Below, one piece after another: positions 51,395-62,403 of a stretch of 64,000 bases of DNA. The stretch comes from Mesorhizobium sp. 1M-11. Lineage in GTDB: Bacteria; Pseudomonadota; Alphaproteobacteria; Rhizobiales; Rhizobiaceae. The stretch lies in assembly GCF_001303895.1 (NCBI RefSeq), contig NZ_LJSD01000075.1, positions 317,501 through 381,500 of the forward strand, written 5' to 3'. Made by a program: the position numbers and the translations under genes. Each line of letters starts with the position of its first letter. The first letter of the stretch is position 1. Under the pieces are notes generated by a model. That model ran no database searches, was not told the DNA's origin, and saw only the letters and a program-made list of their open reading frames with translations.

Positions 51395-52663
51395 TCACTC
51401 CTGGGCGCCGCACCAATCCATGATGCACAACGCCATCACCTTGATCGCGGTCATGTAGTCGTCGATCGAGACATATTCGTCGTTTGCGTGCATCACCGCG
51501 GTCGAGCCGGGGCCGAAGATCACGGTGGGCGTCGCTCCATACTCGTTGAGGAAGCGGGTATCGGCTGCGCCCTGGCGTCCACTGATGACGGGATCCTTGC
51601 CAGCTACCGATCGGTAGGTTTCCGACAGCAGCTCGACGATCGGATGGTCGCGCGGGATTTCCGATGCCTGCGCGTCATAGCCAACGAAACGCACCACCGG
51701 AGGGTGGTCGCGCATCCATTCGTCCTGCGCCGCGACCTCGGCGATCTTGTCGACGAGGCTCTGCTTGACGCCCTCATGGTCCTCGCCGGGAACCGTGCCG
51801 ATGCTGCCTTTCAATACGGCACTGGCCGGGAAGGCGCTCGGGTAGTTACCGGCCTGGAAGCTGCCGATGATGCAAGGCAGGGAGTCCAGCGCATTCGGGT
51901 AAAACGGATGGCGGACGGTGGCGACGCGGTGGTCTTCCAGTTCCTGGACGGCCTTGACGATCTTGTTGCCGAGATCGATGGCGCTGATGCCGAGATAGCG
52001 TTGCTGGATCCCTGCAGGTTTGCCCTGCACGTCGATCTGGAACCAGATTCGCCCGATACAGGCCGGCTGGACCGCCAGATCGCTGGTTTCACCGGAGATG
52101 CCCGCGTCGGCCTTGTAACCGCGGATCACCGTGTCCAGCGTGCCGTGGCCGCTCACCTCTTCGTCGATGACGACGTTTATATAGACGTCGCCTTTCAGCT
52201 CGACGCCGGCTTCCTTGAGGAACTCCACGGCAAGGATATGGCTGGCGACGCCGCTCTTCATGTCGCAGGATCCGCGGCCATAGATACGGCCATCCTTGAT
52301 CGCGGCCGACCAGGGATTGTCGCTCCACCCCTCGCCATTGCCGACGGGGATCACGTCGGTATGTCCGTTGAGCAGCAGCGACCGGCCTCCGCCCGCACCC
52401 TTGCGCGTGCCCACGATGTTGGGACGCCCTTCATAGCCCCGATCCACCGGTCGGTATCCGGGATGCTTCTTCAGCTCTTCCCAGTCCGTCTCCCACATGT
52501 CGACGTCGAGGCCGATCTTGTTCATGTAGTCCGACACGAAGGCCTGGATCGCGGCCTCGTCGCCGGTCACGCTCGGAATCGACACCATCTTCTGCAGGAA
52601 CTGGATGGCCTTGTCCCGGTTCCTGTCGATGGTATCGAGGACGGCTTGGCGTTTGCTGGTCAT
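51395..52663 (-). CDS. M20 family deacylase (ArgE/DapE-like)
   Basis: 422-aa zinc amidohydrolase. Metal and catalytic motifs: NGHTDVIP (His101, Asp103), GRGSCDMKSG (Asp134), VVIDEEVSGHG (Glu168-Glu169), with SGRQGAADTRFLNEYG and a late His in AVMHANDEYVS. Such enzymes remove acyl, formyl or carbamoyl groups from amino acids. ATG 52663 with TTGGAG upstream is used; the TTG 12 nt earlier is not. It is the last gene of the TRAP operon (dctP-dctQ-dctM-deacylase), which suggests the imported compound is N-acylated or becomes so. Confidence 0.9.
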   Translation of the reverse strand: MTSKRQAVLDTIDRNRDKAIQFLQKMVSIPSVTGDEAAIQAFVSDYMNKIGLDVDMWETDWEELKKHPGYRPVDRGYEGRPNIVGTRKGAGGGRSLLLNGHTDVIPVGNGEGWSDNPWSAAIKDGRIYGRGSCDMKSGVASHILAVEFLKEAGVELKGDVYINVVIDEEVSGHGTLDTVIRGYKADAGISGETSDLAVQPACIGRIWFQIDVQGKPAGIQQRYLGISAIDLGNKIVKAVQELEDHRVATVRHPFYPNALDSLPCIIGSFQAGNYPSAFPASAVLKGSIGTVPGEDHEGVKQSLVDKIAEVAAQDEWMRDHPPVVRFVGYDAQASEIPRDHPIVELLSETYRSVAGKDPVISGRQGAADTRFLNEYGATPTVIFGPGSTAVMHANDEYVSIDDYMTAIKVMALCIMDWCGAQE

Positions 52664-52703
52664 TTTGAACTCCAATGTTCTTGGGTGCTGGTACGAAGCG
52701 CCG

Positions 52704-54017
52704 TCAATTCATCTTGCTTGGCAGCCAAAGGACCAAGTCGGGCATCGCGATCATGATTGCCATGAGAAGGATGTTGATCAGGATGAATGGGATGGCCGCG
52801 CGGTAGATGTCGCCCATCGTCGTGTTGCGCGGGGCGATGCCCTTCATGACAAACAGCGAGAGACCGAAGGGCGGCGTGATCGTCGCCATCTCCAGGTTCA
52901 CCATCATGATGATGCCGAACCAGATCGGATCCCAGCCCATCTGATGAACAATCGGCAGGAAGATCGGGATCGTTACCAGCACGATCGAGGTCTGCTCGAT
53001 GAACATGCCCAGGAACATGACGATCAGCTGCATCATAATGAGCACCAGCAGCGGCGGCACCGGCAGGTCGTTGGCCAGACTGGTGATCGCGCTGGTTGCC
53101 CCGGAAAAGGACAGCAACTGGCTGAACGCGGCGGATCCCGTGAGGATTATCAGGATCATCACGGACAGCATGGTTGCAGAGCCCACGCCCTTGACCAGAA
53201 CCTCCCAGTTCAATTTCCGATAGAGCAGTGCCAGGACGAAGGTGAGGAAGGTGCCGATCGCAGCAGCCTCGGTCGGCGTTGCCGTGCCGAAGAATATCAG
53301 GCCGATGATCATTACCACGATGCAGACCGGCGGCACGAGATAGAGCGTGGCGTCATGCAGACGTTGGCCAATCGGCACGCGAGGCGCCTCGTAGGCTGGC
53401 GCCTCATCGGGGCGAAGCGTCGCCCGGATGATGATGTAACCGATGCAGAGGATCGCCAGCAGGATACCGGGCACGATGATGCCGATGAGGATCTTCGCGA
53501 CCGAGAACCCGCCCAGGCTCGCCAGCACGATCGCCAGCGTCGACGGCGGTATCAGAATGGCGAGGCCGCCGCTGGCCAGGATGGGGCCGATCGACATCGC
53601 CTTTGCATAACCGCGCTTTTCCATTTCGGGTGTCAGCGTAGAGCCCAGCATGGCGACGGACCCCATGGCCATGCCCGTAAGCGTGCCCAGCACGGCACCC
53701 GCCCCGATCGCCAGGACGGAAAGGCGGCCGGCGACGAAGCCCAACCATTGATCGAGCACCTCGATCATTCGTTGCGCGATGCCGGAGTGGAACATGATCG
53801 AGCCCATCAGAATGAACATGGGCACGGGCACGAGGACGAATGTAGAGATCGAACTGTCGATGCTGAGGACGAGCTGGTTGAAGCCAGAGACTCCCCCCCA
53901 CAGGTAGTAGACGCCCGCCAGATTGACGAGCAGAAAGGCGATCGCGACCGGAACGCCAATGACCATGAACAGTCCGAGGCCAAGGAAAAACGCCAGGAGA
54001 AATTGCCACCATTCCAT
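52704..54017 (-). CDS. dctM: TRAP transporter, large permease subunit
   Basis: 437-aa permease with about 12 helices. DctM signatures: FILMGSIMFHSGIAQRMIEVLDQWLGFVAGRLSVLAIGAGAVLGTLTGMAMGSVAMLGSTLTPEMEKRGYAKAMSIGPILASGGLAILIPPS and FIEQTSIVLVTIPIFLPIVHQMGWDPIWFGIIMMVNLEMATITPPFGLSLF. ATG 54017 begins MEWWQFLLAFFLGL; the open frame beyond overlaps the small subunit. 5 nt separate it from dctQ. Confidence 0.94.
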   Translation of the reverse strand: MEWWQFLLAFFLGLGLFMVIGVPVAIAFLLVNLAGVYYLWGGVSGFNQLVLSIDSSISTFVLVPVPMFILMGSIMFHSGIAQRMIEVLDQWLGFVAGRLSVLAIGAGAVLGTLTGMAMGSVAMLGSTLTPEMEKRGYAKAMSIGPILASGGLAILIPPSTLAIVLASLGGFSVAKILIGIIVPGILLAILCIGYIIIRATLRPDEAPAYEAPRVPIGQRLHDATLYLVPPVCIVVMIIGLIFFGTATPTEAAAIGTFLTFVLALLYRKLNWEVLVKGVGSATMLSVMILIILTGSAAFSQLLSFSGATSAITSLANDLPVPPLLVLIMMQLIVMFLGMFIEQTSIVLVTIPIFLPIVHQMGWDPIWFGIIMMVNLEMATITPPFGLSLFVMKGIAPRNTTMGDIYRAAIPFILINILLMAIMIAMPDLVLWLPSKMN

Positions 54018-54022
54018 AGTCT

Positions 54023-54538
54023 TCAAGCCTCCTGGCGAGGTGTTTCGGAGAGCAGGGCTTCGCCGCGATAGGAGCGCACCGCCCGTCGCAGGAACTCGAT
54101 GCCAAGCAGGAAACAGCCAATGGGGATCACGACGAGATTGACAGCCCGTGGGATCTCGATCTCCGCCGCAATGAGGATTCCACGATGCAATGAGAGCAGC
54201 ACCGCTTTGGTCGCAAACCATGTCAGCACAAGGCATACGGCGGCACCGACAAGCGATCCGAAGAACATCGCAACGCGTTGGGTTTGAGGGCGCAGGTTGG
54301 CGACTACGATATCGACCGTCACGTGACCGTCGCGGCGGAGCACCCATGCGGCTGCAAGGAACGTGATGTAGACCATCATCGTTCCGGTGATCTGGTCGAT
54401 GCCCAGTATACCGTGGTGAAACAGCGCCCGAAGCACCACCTTCATTACGGTCAAAAGCATCATGGCGATCAGCAGCAATGCCGAGATGACGGCAAAGAAG
54501 TTAAGTATGAAATCGAACGCGCGCTCGAGCTTGCTCAC
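54023..54538 (-). CDS. dctQ: TRAP transporter, small permease subunit
   Basis: 171-aa DctQ-type protein with four helices and the pattern HHGILGIDQITGTMMVYITFLAAAWVLRRDGHVTVDIV. It lies between the binding protein and the large permease. Confidence 0.93.
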   Translation of the reverse strand: MSKLERAFDFILNFFAVISALLLIAMMLLTVMKVVLRALFHHGILGIDQITGTMMVYITFLAAAWVLRRDGHVTVDIVVANLRPQTQRVAMFFGSLVGAAVCLVLTWFATKAVLLSLHRGILIAAEIEIPRAVNLVVIPIGCFLLGIEFLRRAVRSYRGEALLSETPRQEA

Positions 54539-54661
54539 GAGGGTGTCCTGACTGTTTGTGTTTGAGACGATTTGGCTTCATGAGGTCGGCGGCTCTCGCA
54601 TGACCTCGATTGACCGCGCCCGACCAGGTGGCGGGCGCGATCGACGCCGTCGGCCGCGCTG

Positions 54662-55660
54662 TTATTTGGCGGCAAACAAGGCTTTGACTTCAGCCACCCG
54701 TTCCGCGCCGAGGATCGACTCGTAGTAGGCCCAGAGGGAGTCGTTGGCGACCTTCGTCCAGCGCTGAGATTCTTCGGGCGAGATATCCAGGACCTTCATG
54801 CCATCCTTGATCATGATGGCCTGCTGCTCCTTCTGGTTCTTGTCGAACCAGTCGAGCGCGAATTTCTGCGTTTCAGCGATCGCCTTGAGCAGGATGTCCT
54901 GCACTTCCGGTGACAGGCTGTCCCACTTGTCGAGGTTCATGGCAACGCTGCCACCGCTGCGATACATGGGCTGATTGATCATGTATTTGGTGACGGTCTG
55001 CCAGTTGTAACGTGTGAAGGCATCGGCCACCGGCCAGCTGAAGCCATCGACGGTGCCGCGGTCCATCGCCAGGAAGATTTCCCCCGGCGGCAATGTGATG
55101 GACTCAGCGCCAACCGCTTGCACGAAGTGGCGGGTCAACGGAGCCACGCGCAGCTTCTTGCCCTTGAGATCGTCTACCGACTTGGCGGGGAAATTCGTGG
55201 AAACGTAATGAGCGCCCTCGCCTGGATCGCCGGCGGCATGGCCGATGTAACGCACGCCCTTCGCCGCGTAGAGCTTGACCATGTAGTCGTAGAGCGCTGA
55301 ACCAGGGCCGCCATCGGGGATCGTCAACGGCGACAGTTCTGTAATATCACCGCCCGGCACCACGCCGGCCCAGTAATTGGGGGCGCCGTACCAAACGTCG
55401 AATACCCCGTTGACCAGGGCCTCGGGCTGATCGAATGGCGGCAAGACGTCGTCTGAACCGATATAGGTTATCGTGACTTTGCCTTCGCCAAGGCGATTCA
55501 CGTTCTCCATGAAGTTCTTGCCTACCTCGGCGGTGGGCGAGAAGCCGGGCGACCAGGCACCCACCATCTTCAGGGTAACGGCGTCCTGGGCATGCGCGAT
55601 GCCGCCCACGAACATCATGAGGCCCAAAGCCAAGCCGCAACTTCGTGCAAAAGCTCGCAT
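54662..55660 (-). CDS. dctP: TRAP transporter, substrate-binding protein
   Basis: 332-aa DctP-type periplasmic receptor. Signal peptide 1-24 (ending GIAHAQ). Core: LKMVGAWSPGFSPTAEVGKNFMENVNRLGEGKVTITYIGSDDVLPPFDQPEALVNGVFDVWYG, KSVDDLKGKKLRVAPLTRHFVQAVGAESITLPPGEIFLAMDRGTVDGFSWPV. The conserved ligand-binding Arg of the family falls in KKLRVAP. GGAGGAG stands 7 nt before ATG 55660. First gene of the operon; two palindromic sites lie about 110-140 nt upstream. Confidence 0.92.
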   Translation of the reverse strand: MRAFARSCGLALGLMMFVGGIAHAQDAVTLKMVGAWSPGFSPTAEVGKNFMENVNRLGEGKVTITYIGSDDVLPPFDQPEALVNGVFDVWYGAPNYWAGVVPGGDITELSPLTIPDGGPGSALYDYMVKLYAAKGVRYIGHAAGDPGEGAHYVSTNFPAKSVDDLKGKKLRVAPLTRHFVQAVGAESITLPPGEIFLAMDRGTVDGFSWPVADAFTRYNWQTVTKYMINQPMYRSGGSVAMNLDKWDSLSPEVQDILLKAIAETQKFALDWFDKNQKEQQAIMIKDGMKVLDISPEESQRWTKVANDSLWAYYESILGAERVAEVKALFAAK

Positions 55661-55768
55661 TCCAATCTCCTCCCGTGGCGGCCGTGTTCCATCGGCCACG
55701 CAAATTCTTCAATCCTCCGCCCGCGATTGTTCGCTGACATCCCGAAGCCTAATGCGAGCGTCGTCTCT

Positions 55769-55799
55769 TTGTCTACAATTTTTTTTCTATTGCATACAA
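55769..55799. promoter_or_regulatory. tandem palindromic sites between the TRAP and hydroxylase operons
   Basis: TTGTCTACAA (55769-55778) and TTGCATACAA (55790-55799), each one base off the perfect palindrome TTGTATACAA found ahead of gntR at 62032. Centre-to-centre spacing is 21 bp, two helical turns. They lie in the divergent promoter region of dctP and the FAD subunit gene. Confidence 0.6.
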
Positions 55800-55901
55800 C
55801 GTGAGTGGCAACTAGCTTGCGTGAGAGGTTTGGAGGTGCCAGTTGGAGAGATCTGAACCTGTACTCCTTCAGGATTCTCGGTGGTTGTTAAGGGGGAGCC
55901 C

Positions 55902-56771
55902 ATGAGGCCAGCGTCATTTGAGTACCATCGCGCGACGTCGCTCGAGCACGCGCTCGAACTGCTGAGCCAGTTTGGCGACGACGGGCGGCCGATCGCCGGC
56001 GGCCAGAGCCTGGTGCCGATGATGAACTTCCGACTGGCAAGGCCGGGTCATCTCGTCGACATCAACAAATTGCCGATCGCCGGGATTGAAGTCCTCGGCA
56101 AGACACTGCGCATCGGCGCGCTCACCCGCCATGAGGCCTATTTCGGCAATCCGCTGATCGCCAGGCACTTCCCCGCCTTTCTGGATGCCGTCCACTACAT
56201 CGGTCACCCCACCATTCGCCGCAACGGTTCGATCGGCGGCAGCATCTCGCATGCCGACCCGACAGCAGAACTGCCTGCCGTGGCGGTTCTCCACGACGCC
56301 GATATCGTCGTCCGCTCGACCGCGGGCGAGCGCCGCATCCCGGCAACGGAATTCTTCCTGAGTGCTTATGTGACAGCGCTGGAACCGGGTGAGATGGTGG
56401 TGGCCGTCGAGCTGCCGCTACCACCGGAGACCTCGACCGGCAGCTTCATCGAACTCGGCGAGCGCAGCGGCGACTTCGCAACGGCTTCAGTGGGAATCAC
56501 GCTGGAGCACGACGGTTCTGCCGTCACGAAAGCCGCAATGGTTTGCAGCGGCGCCGACCTCTTTCCGATACGGGCACCCGAAATCGAAGATTTCCTGGCC
56601 GGCCAACCACTCATCGATCCGAAGGCCAAGGAAGCAGGCCAGCTCTTTGCCGAATCCATTGACCCGGTGGACGACCACATCGCTTCCGCCGATTACCGCC
56701 GCGGCCTGATCGCGCAACTCACGCAGCGCGCCATAACGACCGCCTGCACCAGAGCGCTGGGAAAGAAATGA
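55902..56771 (+). CDS. molybdenum hydroxylase, FAD-binding medium subunit (CoxM/XdhB-like)
   Basis: 289-aa flavoprotein subunit of the xanthine dehydrogenase/CO dehydrogenase superfamily. FAD motifs AGGQSLVPMMNFRLARP (about residues 32-48) and TIRRNGSIGGSISHADPTAELPAVAVLHDADI (about 103-134). GTG 55881 gives a longer frame, but ATG 55902 follows AAGGGGGAG. The stop overlaps the iron-sulfur gene as ATGA. First gene of a medium-small-large operon. Confidence 0.92.
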   Translation: MRPASFEYHRATSLEHALELLSQFGDDGRPIAGGQSLVPMMNFRLARPGHLVDINKLPIAGIEVLGKTLRIGALTRHEAYFGNPLIARHFPAFLDAVHYIGHPTIRRNGSIGGSISHADPTAELPAVAVLHDADIVVRSTAGERRIPATEFFLSAYVTALEPGEMVVAVELPLPPETSTGSFIELGERSGDFATASVGITLEHDGSAVTKAAMVCSGADLFPIRAPEIEDFLAGQPLIDPKAKEAGQLFAESIDPVDDHIASADYRRGLIAQLTQRAITTACTRALGKK

Positions 56772-57256
56772 CCGAGATTACGCTGGAAGTGAATGGCGTC
56801 ACCAAGACGCTCGATGTCGAACCTCGCCGTCTGCTGGCGGATGTGCTGCGGCAGGAATTCGACCTGTCGGGCGTGCATATCGGTTGCGCTCACGGTGCCT
56901 GCGGCTGCTGCACGGTGCACCTGGACGAAACACCCAGGCTGTCCTGCCTGACCTTCGCCGTGCAGTGCGACGGCTCTTCCATCAAGACCGTGGAGGCCAT
57001 GGGCGGTCCGTCAGCCGACCATCTGTTGCAACAGGCCTTCAAGAGCGAACACGGGCTGCAATGCGGCTACTGCACGCCGGGTTTCATCATGACGCTGGCG
57101 CCCTTCGTCGACGAGGCAATTGCCAGCAGGCGGATGCCCGAGAATGACGAGATCCGCGAAGCGATGAGCGGGAACATCTGCCGCTGCACCGGCTATCACG
57201 GCATCGTGGCCGCAGTGCGCAAAGCGATCGGAAGCGGCCTTGGGGAGAACGCCTGA
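56768..57256 (+). CDS. molybdenum hydroxylase, [2Fe-2S] small subunit (CoxS/XdhA-like)
   Basis: 162-aa protein with the plant-type ferredoxin cluster GCAHGACGCCTVHLD...LSC (Cys40, 45, 48 and 60) and the second helical cluster QCGYCTPGFIM...GNICRCTGYHGIV. It passes electrons from molybdenum to FAD. It overlaps the preceding gene by 4 nt and is 1 nt from the large subunit. Confidence 0.95.
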   Translation: MTEITLEVNGVTKTLDVEPRRLLADVLRQEFDLSGVHIGCAHGACGCCTVHLDETPRLSCLTFAVQCDGSSIKTVEAMGGPSADHLLQQAFKSEHGLQCGYCTPGFIMTLAPFVDEAIASRRMPENDEIREAMSGNICRCTGYHGIVAAVRKAIGSGLGENA

Positions 57257-57257
57257 C

Positions 57258-59600
57258 ATGAAAGCCGAACAGCCCAGACACGTCGGGGCACGCATCCAGC
57301 GTTTCGAGGACATCAGGCTGCTGTCGGGCCTGGCGCGCTATATCGACGACATCCGCCTGCCCAACATGCTGCATCTCAATTTCGTGCGCGCCGATATCGC
57401 GCATGCGCGCATCGTCGGGATCGATTCCTCGGCCCTTGCCGACATCGGCTATCCGACCTGGGTCTTCACCGGCGAGCATACCGCCGGTCTGTCGATGAAA
57501 GCGCATCAGGACTACCCCGAGATGCAGTATTCCGAGCAGCCACTGCTCGCCGAAGGCAAGGTGCGCTTCGTCGGCGAGCCTGTTGCCGTCGTATTGGCCG
57601 AAGACGCCTACAAGGCCGAGGACGCGGCCGAGCATGTGATGGTCGAATACGACTCCCTGCCCGTTGTCGGCACGATGAAACAGGCGCGCGATGCATCGCT
57701 GCCGCCGCTGTTCGACGGATGGACGAGCAACGTCATCGTGCAGCGTCAAATGAAGGGCGGAGATCTCGAGGCGGCCAGGACAGCCGCAGCGCATGTCATC
57801 AAGCGTACCTATCGTACGCAGCGGCAGGCTGGTGTGCCGATGGAGTGCCGCGGCGTCGTAGCCCACTACAATCCCGCCGATCGCCTTTTGACGGTATGGT
57901 CGTCGACGCAGATGCCGCATCTGGTGCGCACCTACATCGCTGAAGAGCTGAACCTGCCGGAATCGCGCATCCGCGTCGTCGCACCGGATGTCGGTGGCGG
58001 CTTCGGCATCAAGGGCCAGGTTTTCGGCGATGAAGTTCTGGTGGCTTGGCTCGCCATGAAGACCGGACGCCCCGTGAAATGGATCGAGGACCGCCGCGAG
58101 CACCTGGTCGCCTCGCTTCATGCCCGCGATCACGAACACACGCTGGAGGCCTATGTGTCGGCGGACGGCCGTCTGCTCGGCCTCAAGGCGGACATCACCG
58201 TCGACAACGGTGCCTATTCGACCTTTCCGTTCACCGCGGCCGGCGAGCCGGGCATGGTCGGCAAGGTGCTCCCCGGCCCTTACGACTTGAAGGCTTATGA
58301 GGCGACGTTCCGCGCCGTGGCGACCAACAAATGCCCGATCGGCACCTATCGCGGTGTCGCCCGCCCTTCCGCCGTGTTCTCGCAGGAACGGCTGATGGAC
58401 GACATCGCCCTCGAACTCGGCATGGATCCGTTCGAGCTCCGATTGAAGAACATCGTCCGGGAGTTCCCCTACAAGAACGTCCTCGGCTTCACCTATGACG
58501 AAGGCTCCTACGCGCAATCGCTGGAGCAGATGCGCGGGTTGCTCGCAAAAGACATCGTGGACGCTACGGCCTCGCGCGCCTCCGAAACGACGCGCATCGG
58601 CGTCGGCTTCGCCTGTTTCATCGAGCAGACCGCCCATGGCACGCCGGACTTCACCCGCCGCCGTGTACCCATCGAAACCGGCTATATCGCAGCCCGTGTG
58701 GAGATGTCGCCGGATGGCGAAGCGACCATCGACCTTGGCCTGCAGAACCACGGCCAGGGCCTGGAGACCACGATGGCGCAGGTGGCGGCCGATGCGCTCG
58801 GCATCCTGCCGGAAAACATCTATGTCCGCCACGGCGACACCCTGACGACGCCCTATTCGGTCGGCACCTGGGGCAGCCGAGGCGGTCCGCTCGGCGGAGG
58901 TGCGGTGCACATCGCCGCAACCAAACTTGCTGACAAGTTGCGCGCCATCGCCGCGCACCTGCTGCAGGTCAAAGCCGACCAGATCGAATTGGCAAACGGC
59001 AAGGCGTCGGTACGCGGCAATCCCGGAAACCACATCGAGATCCGCAAGCTCGCGCGTGCAGCCTTGCGCAATGTCGACCAGCTTCCCGAGGGCATGACGC
59101 CCGGCCTGGAAGCGCATGCGAGTCTCGACGGTCCGCGCGACGGCAGCTATTCAAATGCCGTGCATGCAGCGGTGGTCGAGATCGACGTCACCACCGGCAA
59201 GATGAAGCTGCGCCGCTTCGTCGTGGTCGAGGATTGCGGCACCATCCTCAATCCTTTGGTGGTCGACGGCCAGGTAAGAGGCGGCGTGGTGCAGGGTATC
59301 GGCTCGGCCATGTTTGAGCACTTCATCTATGACGCCGAATGCCAGCCGCTGACCACCAATTTCGCCGACTATCTGATGCCGCTAGCGCCGGAGATACCGG
59401 ACATCGAAGTCCATCACATCGAAACCCCGACCCCGCTGACGCCACTCGGTGCCAAGGGACTGGGCGAAGGCGGTGCCATCGGTCCGGCAGCCGCCATCGC
59501 CAATGCCGTCGCCAACGCGCTGGGCGTCGGCGTGATCAGCACGCCCCTGAACACCAATGCCCTGTGGAAGCTTTCGCAGCATATCCGCGAAGCTGTCTGA
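57258..59600 (+). CDS. molybdenum hydroxylase, molybdopterin-binding large subunit (CoxL/XdhC-like)
   Basis: 780-aa catalytic subunit. Conserved: VGARIQRFEDIRLLSGLARYIDDI, VGEPVAVVLAEDAYKAEDAAEHV, GGGFGIKGQVFGDEV, KWIEDRREHL, and the active-site Glu in LGEGGAIGPAAAIANAVANAL near the end. The loop that carries the copper-ligating Cys in form I CO dehydrogenase (AYRCSFR) reads GTYRGVARPSAVF, so this is not a CO dehydrogenase. It should hydroxylate an aldehyde or an N-heterocycle; the substrate is unknown. No maturation factor is seen nearby. Confidence 0.93.
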   Translation: MKAEQPRHVGARIQRFEDIRLLSGLARYIDDIRLPNMLHLNFVRADIAHARIVGIDSSALADIGYPTWVFTGEHTAGLSMKAHQDYPEMQYSEQPLLAEGKVRFVGEPVAVVLAEDAYKAEDAAEHVMVEYDSLPVVGTMKQARDASLPPLFDGWTSNVIVQRQMKGGDLEAARTAAAHVIKRTYRTQRQAGVPMECRGVVAHYNPADRLLTVWSSTQMPHLVRTYIAEELNLPESRIRVVAPDVGGGFGIKGQVFGDEVLVAWLAMKTGRPVKWIEDRREHLVASLHARDHEHTLEAYVSADGRLLGLKADITVDNGAYSTFPFTAAGEPGMVGKVLPGPYDLKAYEATFRAVATNKCPIGTYRGVARPSAVFSQERLMDDIALELGMDPFELRLKNIVREFPYKNVLGFTYDEGSYAQSLEQMRGLLAKDIVDATASRASETTRIGVGFACFIEQTAHGTPDFTRRRVPIETGYIAARVEMSPDGEATIDLGLQNHGQGLETTMAQVAADALGILPENIYVRHGDTLTTPYSVGTWGSRGGPLGGGAVHIAATKLADKLRAIAAHLLQVKADQIELANGKASVRGNPGNHIEIRKLARAALRNVDQLPEGMTPGLEAHASLDGPRDGSYSNAVHAAVVEIDVTTGKMKLRRFVVVEDCGTILNPLVVDGQVRGGVVQGIGSAMFEHFIYDAECQPLTTNFADYLMPLAPEIPDIEVHHIETPTPLTPLGAKGLGEGGAIGPAAAIANAVANALGVGVISTPLNTNALWKLSQHIREAV

Positions 59601-59619
59601 GCCTCGTCTGATCGAAACA

Positions 59620-59655
59620 TCGAAAAGGCCGGCGAAGCTTCGCCGGCCTTTCATC
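59620..59655. terminator. bidirectional terminator
   Basis: Perfect palindrome AAAGGCCGGCGAAG / CTTCGCCGGCCTTT (59624-59651), flanked by an A-run and T-rich sequence, between the converging large-subunit and PLP-enzyme genes. Confidence 0.88.
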
Positions 59656-59675
59656 TTTCACCTTGTCGTCAAAGG

Positions 59676-61172
<1,497 letters not shown>

Positions 61173-61276
61173 CGCTTCCTCCTCGACGGTTCACCGTCAT
61201 CCGGTCTTTGGTCAAAAGCTCCCCACCCCGCGGCGGCCGGGCGCCGCGGGCAAACTCGCCTTCAGGTCGAGTGGTT

Positions 61277-61996
61277 CTATTCGATGCCTTCGGCTTCCAG
61301 CGCGAGCAGGACGTCCGCGGCGGCACCCGCCAGCAGGTCGACATGCTCGCGCATCAGATCATGCGCCTGCGCTGCATCGCCTGCCGTGACGGCTTCGACG
61401 ATGCGGCCATGCTCGTAAGCCGACTTCGTCATGCTGCGCGGCGTGGTGATGTGGCGGCGGTAGACGTTCAGGCGATTGCGCAGCTTGCGGCTTTCCATCT
61501 GCAGGAAGACGTTGCGCGAGCCGCGGAAGATCGAGTCGTGGAAGATGTTGTTGGTTTCATAGAAACCGCCGTAATCCTCCCTTTCGGCCATGGCAGCGCA
61601 TTCCTCATGAAGCTTGCGCATCTCCACGACGTCCTCCTTCGTCATACGGCGAGCCGACAGCCGCGCCGACAGGCCCTCATATTCGGCCATGACCTGGAAC
61701 ATCTCGATGAGCTCGCCCGTCGTCAGTCGCTTGACGGTCGCACCCTGATTCTTCTTGATATCCACCAGGCCGCTGGAGGCCAGATGGCGCAGTGCCTCGC
61801 GGATCGGCGTGCGGGATACTTCGAAGCGGCGCGCCAGCGACTGCTCGTCGAGACGTTCCCCCGGCCGCAGCACGGCGTTGAGGATATCGTCTTCCAGTAT
61901 ACGAACCAGGCTGTCCGCGGACGGTCTGGCTTCCTTGGCCCCATCGATGACTTCGCTCAACGTTTGCTCCCAGATTCTCGCCCTTCCTAGATGCAT
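61277..61996 (-). CDS. GntR family regulator, FCD (FadR) subfamily
   Basis: 239-aa repressor. Winged helix at about residues 28-95 (LVRILEDDILNAVLRPGERLDEQSLARRFEVSRTPIREALRHLASSGLVDIKKNQGATVKRL). The C-terminal FCD ligand domain has the metal-site residues in NNIFHDSIFRGSRN and in AYEHGRIVEAVTAGDAAQAHDLMREHV. A palindrome TTGTATACAA lies 36-45 nt before its ATG and related sites stand ahead of the TRAP and hydroxylase operons, so it probably autoregulates and controls the cluster in response to a carboxylic effector. Confidence 0.92.
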   Translation of the reverse strand: MHLGRARIWEQTLSEVIDGAKEARPSADSLVRILEDDILNAVLRPGERLDEQSLARRFEVSRTPIREALRHLASSGLVDIKKNQGATVKRLTTGELIEMFQVMAEYEGLSARLSARRMTKEDVVEMRKLHEECAAMAEREDYGGFYETNNIFHDSIFRGSRNVFLQMESRKLRNRLNVYRRHITTPRSMTKSAYEHGRIVEAVTAGDAAQAHDLMREHVDLLAGAAADVLLALEAEGIE

Positions 61997-62031
61997 TCTC
62001 GCCAGACACTATGCAAGCACCTCGGAAGCGA

Positions 62032-62041
62032 TTGTATACAA
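62032..62041. promoter_or_regulatory. palindromic operator ahead of gntR
   Basis: TTGTATACAA, a perfect 10-bp palindrome, 36 nt upstream of the gntR ATG. It is identical in nine of ten positions to each of the two sites at 55769-55799. Confidence 0.6.
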
Positions 62042-62044
62042 CCG

Positions 62045-62377
62045 CTACTGCTGCACCGTGATCACCAGATAGGAAGCTTCCTGATCGGCCTCGTTGATCG
62101 TGTAATGCGGATCACCCGGTTCGAAGAGAACGGACTCACCCTCTTTCAAGGTGAAACGCTCCTTGCCCGTGTCGAACGTCAGCTCGCCGCGAACCAGGTA
62201 GAAAAGCTGCGACCAGTCGTCATGATGGTGCATTTCGCCACCGCCGCCCTTCGGCGCCCTCGAGACCTGCACAGAAAAGTTGCTACCCTTGAAGGGCACG
62301 ACGTCCAGCACGGTCAGCCCGCCAAAGTGGTTCGGTGGCGTCACGCCGGCAGCAGCACCATTTTTCCAGATGTTCAT
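62045..62377 (-). CDS. cupin domain protein
   Basis: 110-aa single-domain cupin. Motif 1 GGGEMHHHDDWSQLFYLVRGELTF (about residues 45-68, three histidines and an acidic residue for metal) and motif 2 EGESVLFEPGDPHYTI (about 79-94). Such proteins are metal-dependent dioxygenases, isomerases or sensors. It lies 26 nt downstream of the ThDP enzyme gene and just upstream of gntR, so it is likely part of the same catabolic unit. Confidence 0.88.
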   Translation of the reverse strand: MNIWKNGAAAGVTPPNHFGGLTVLDVVPFKGSNFSVQVSRAPKGGGGEMHHHDDWSQLFYLVRGELTFDTGKERFTLKEGESVLFEPGDPHYTINEADQEASYLVITVQQ

Positions 62378-62403
62378 GTCGGTACCTTTTGGTTTCCTGG
62401 CTT

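Noticed and set aside
57087..59117. 676-codon open frame on the minus strand inside the molybdenum hydroxylase large subunit gene
   Set aside because: It mirrors a well-conserved plus-strand gene, its translation has no recognisable domain, and such antisense frames are common in GC-rich DNA.
55902..59600. Aerobic CO dehydrogenase (form I) annotation
   Set aside because: The active-site loop that carries the Cys in form I enzymes reads YRGVARP here, and no coxD, coxE, coxF or coxG gene follows.
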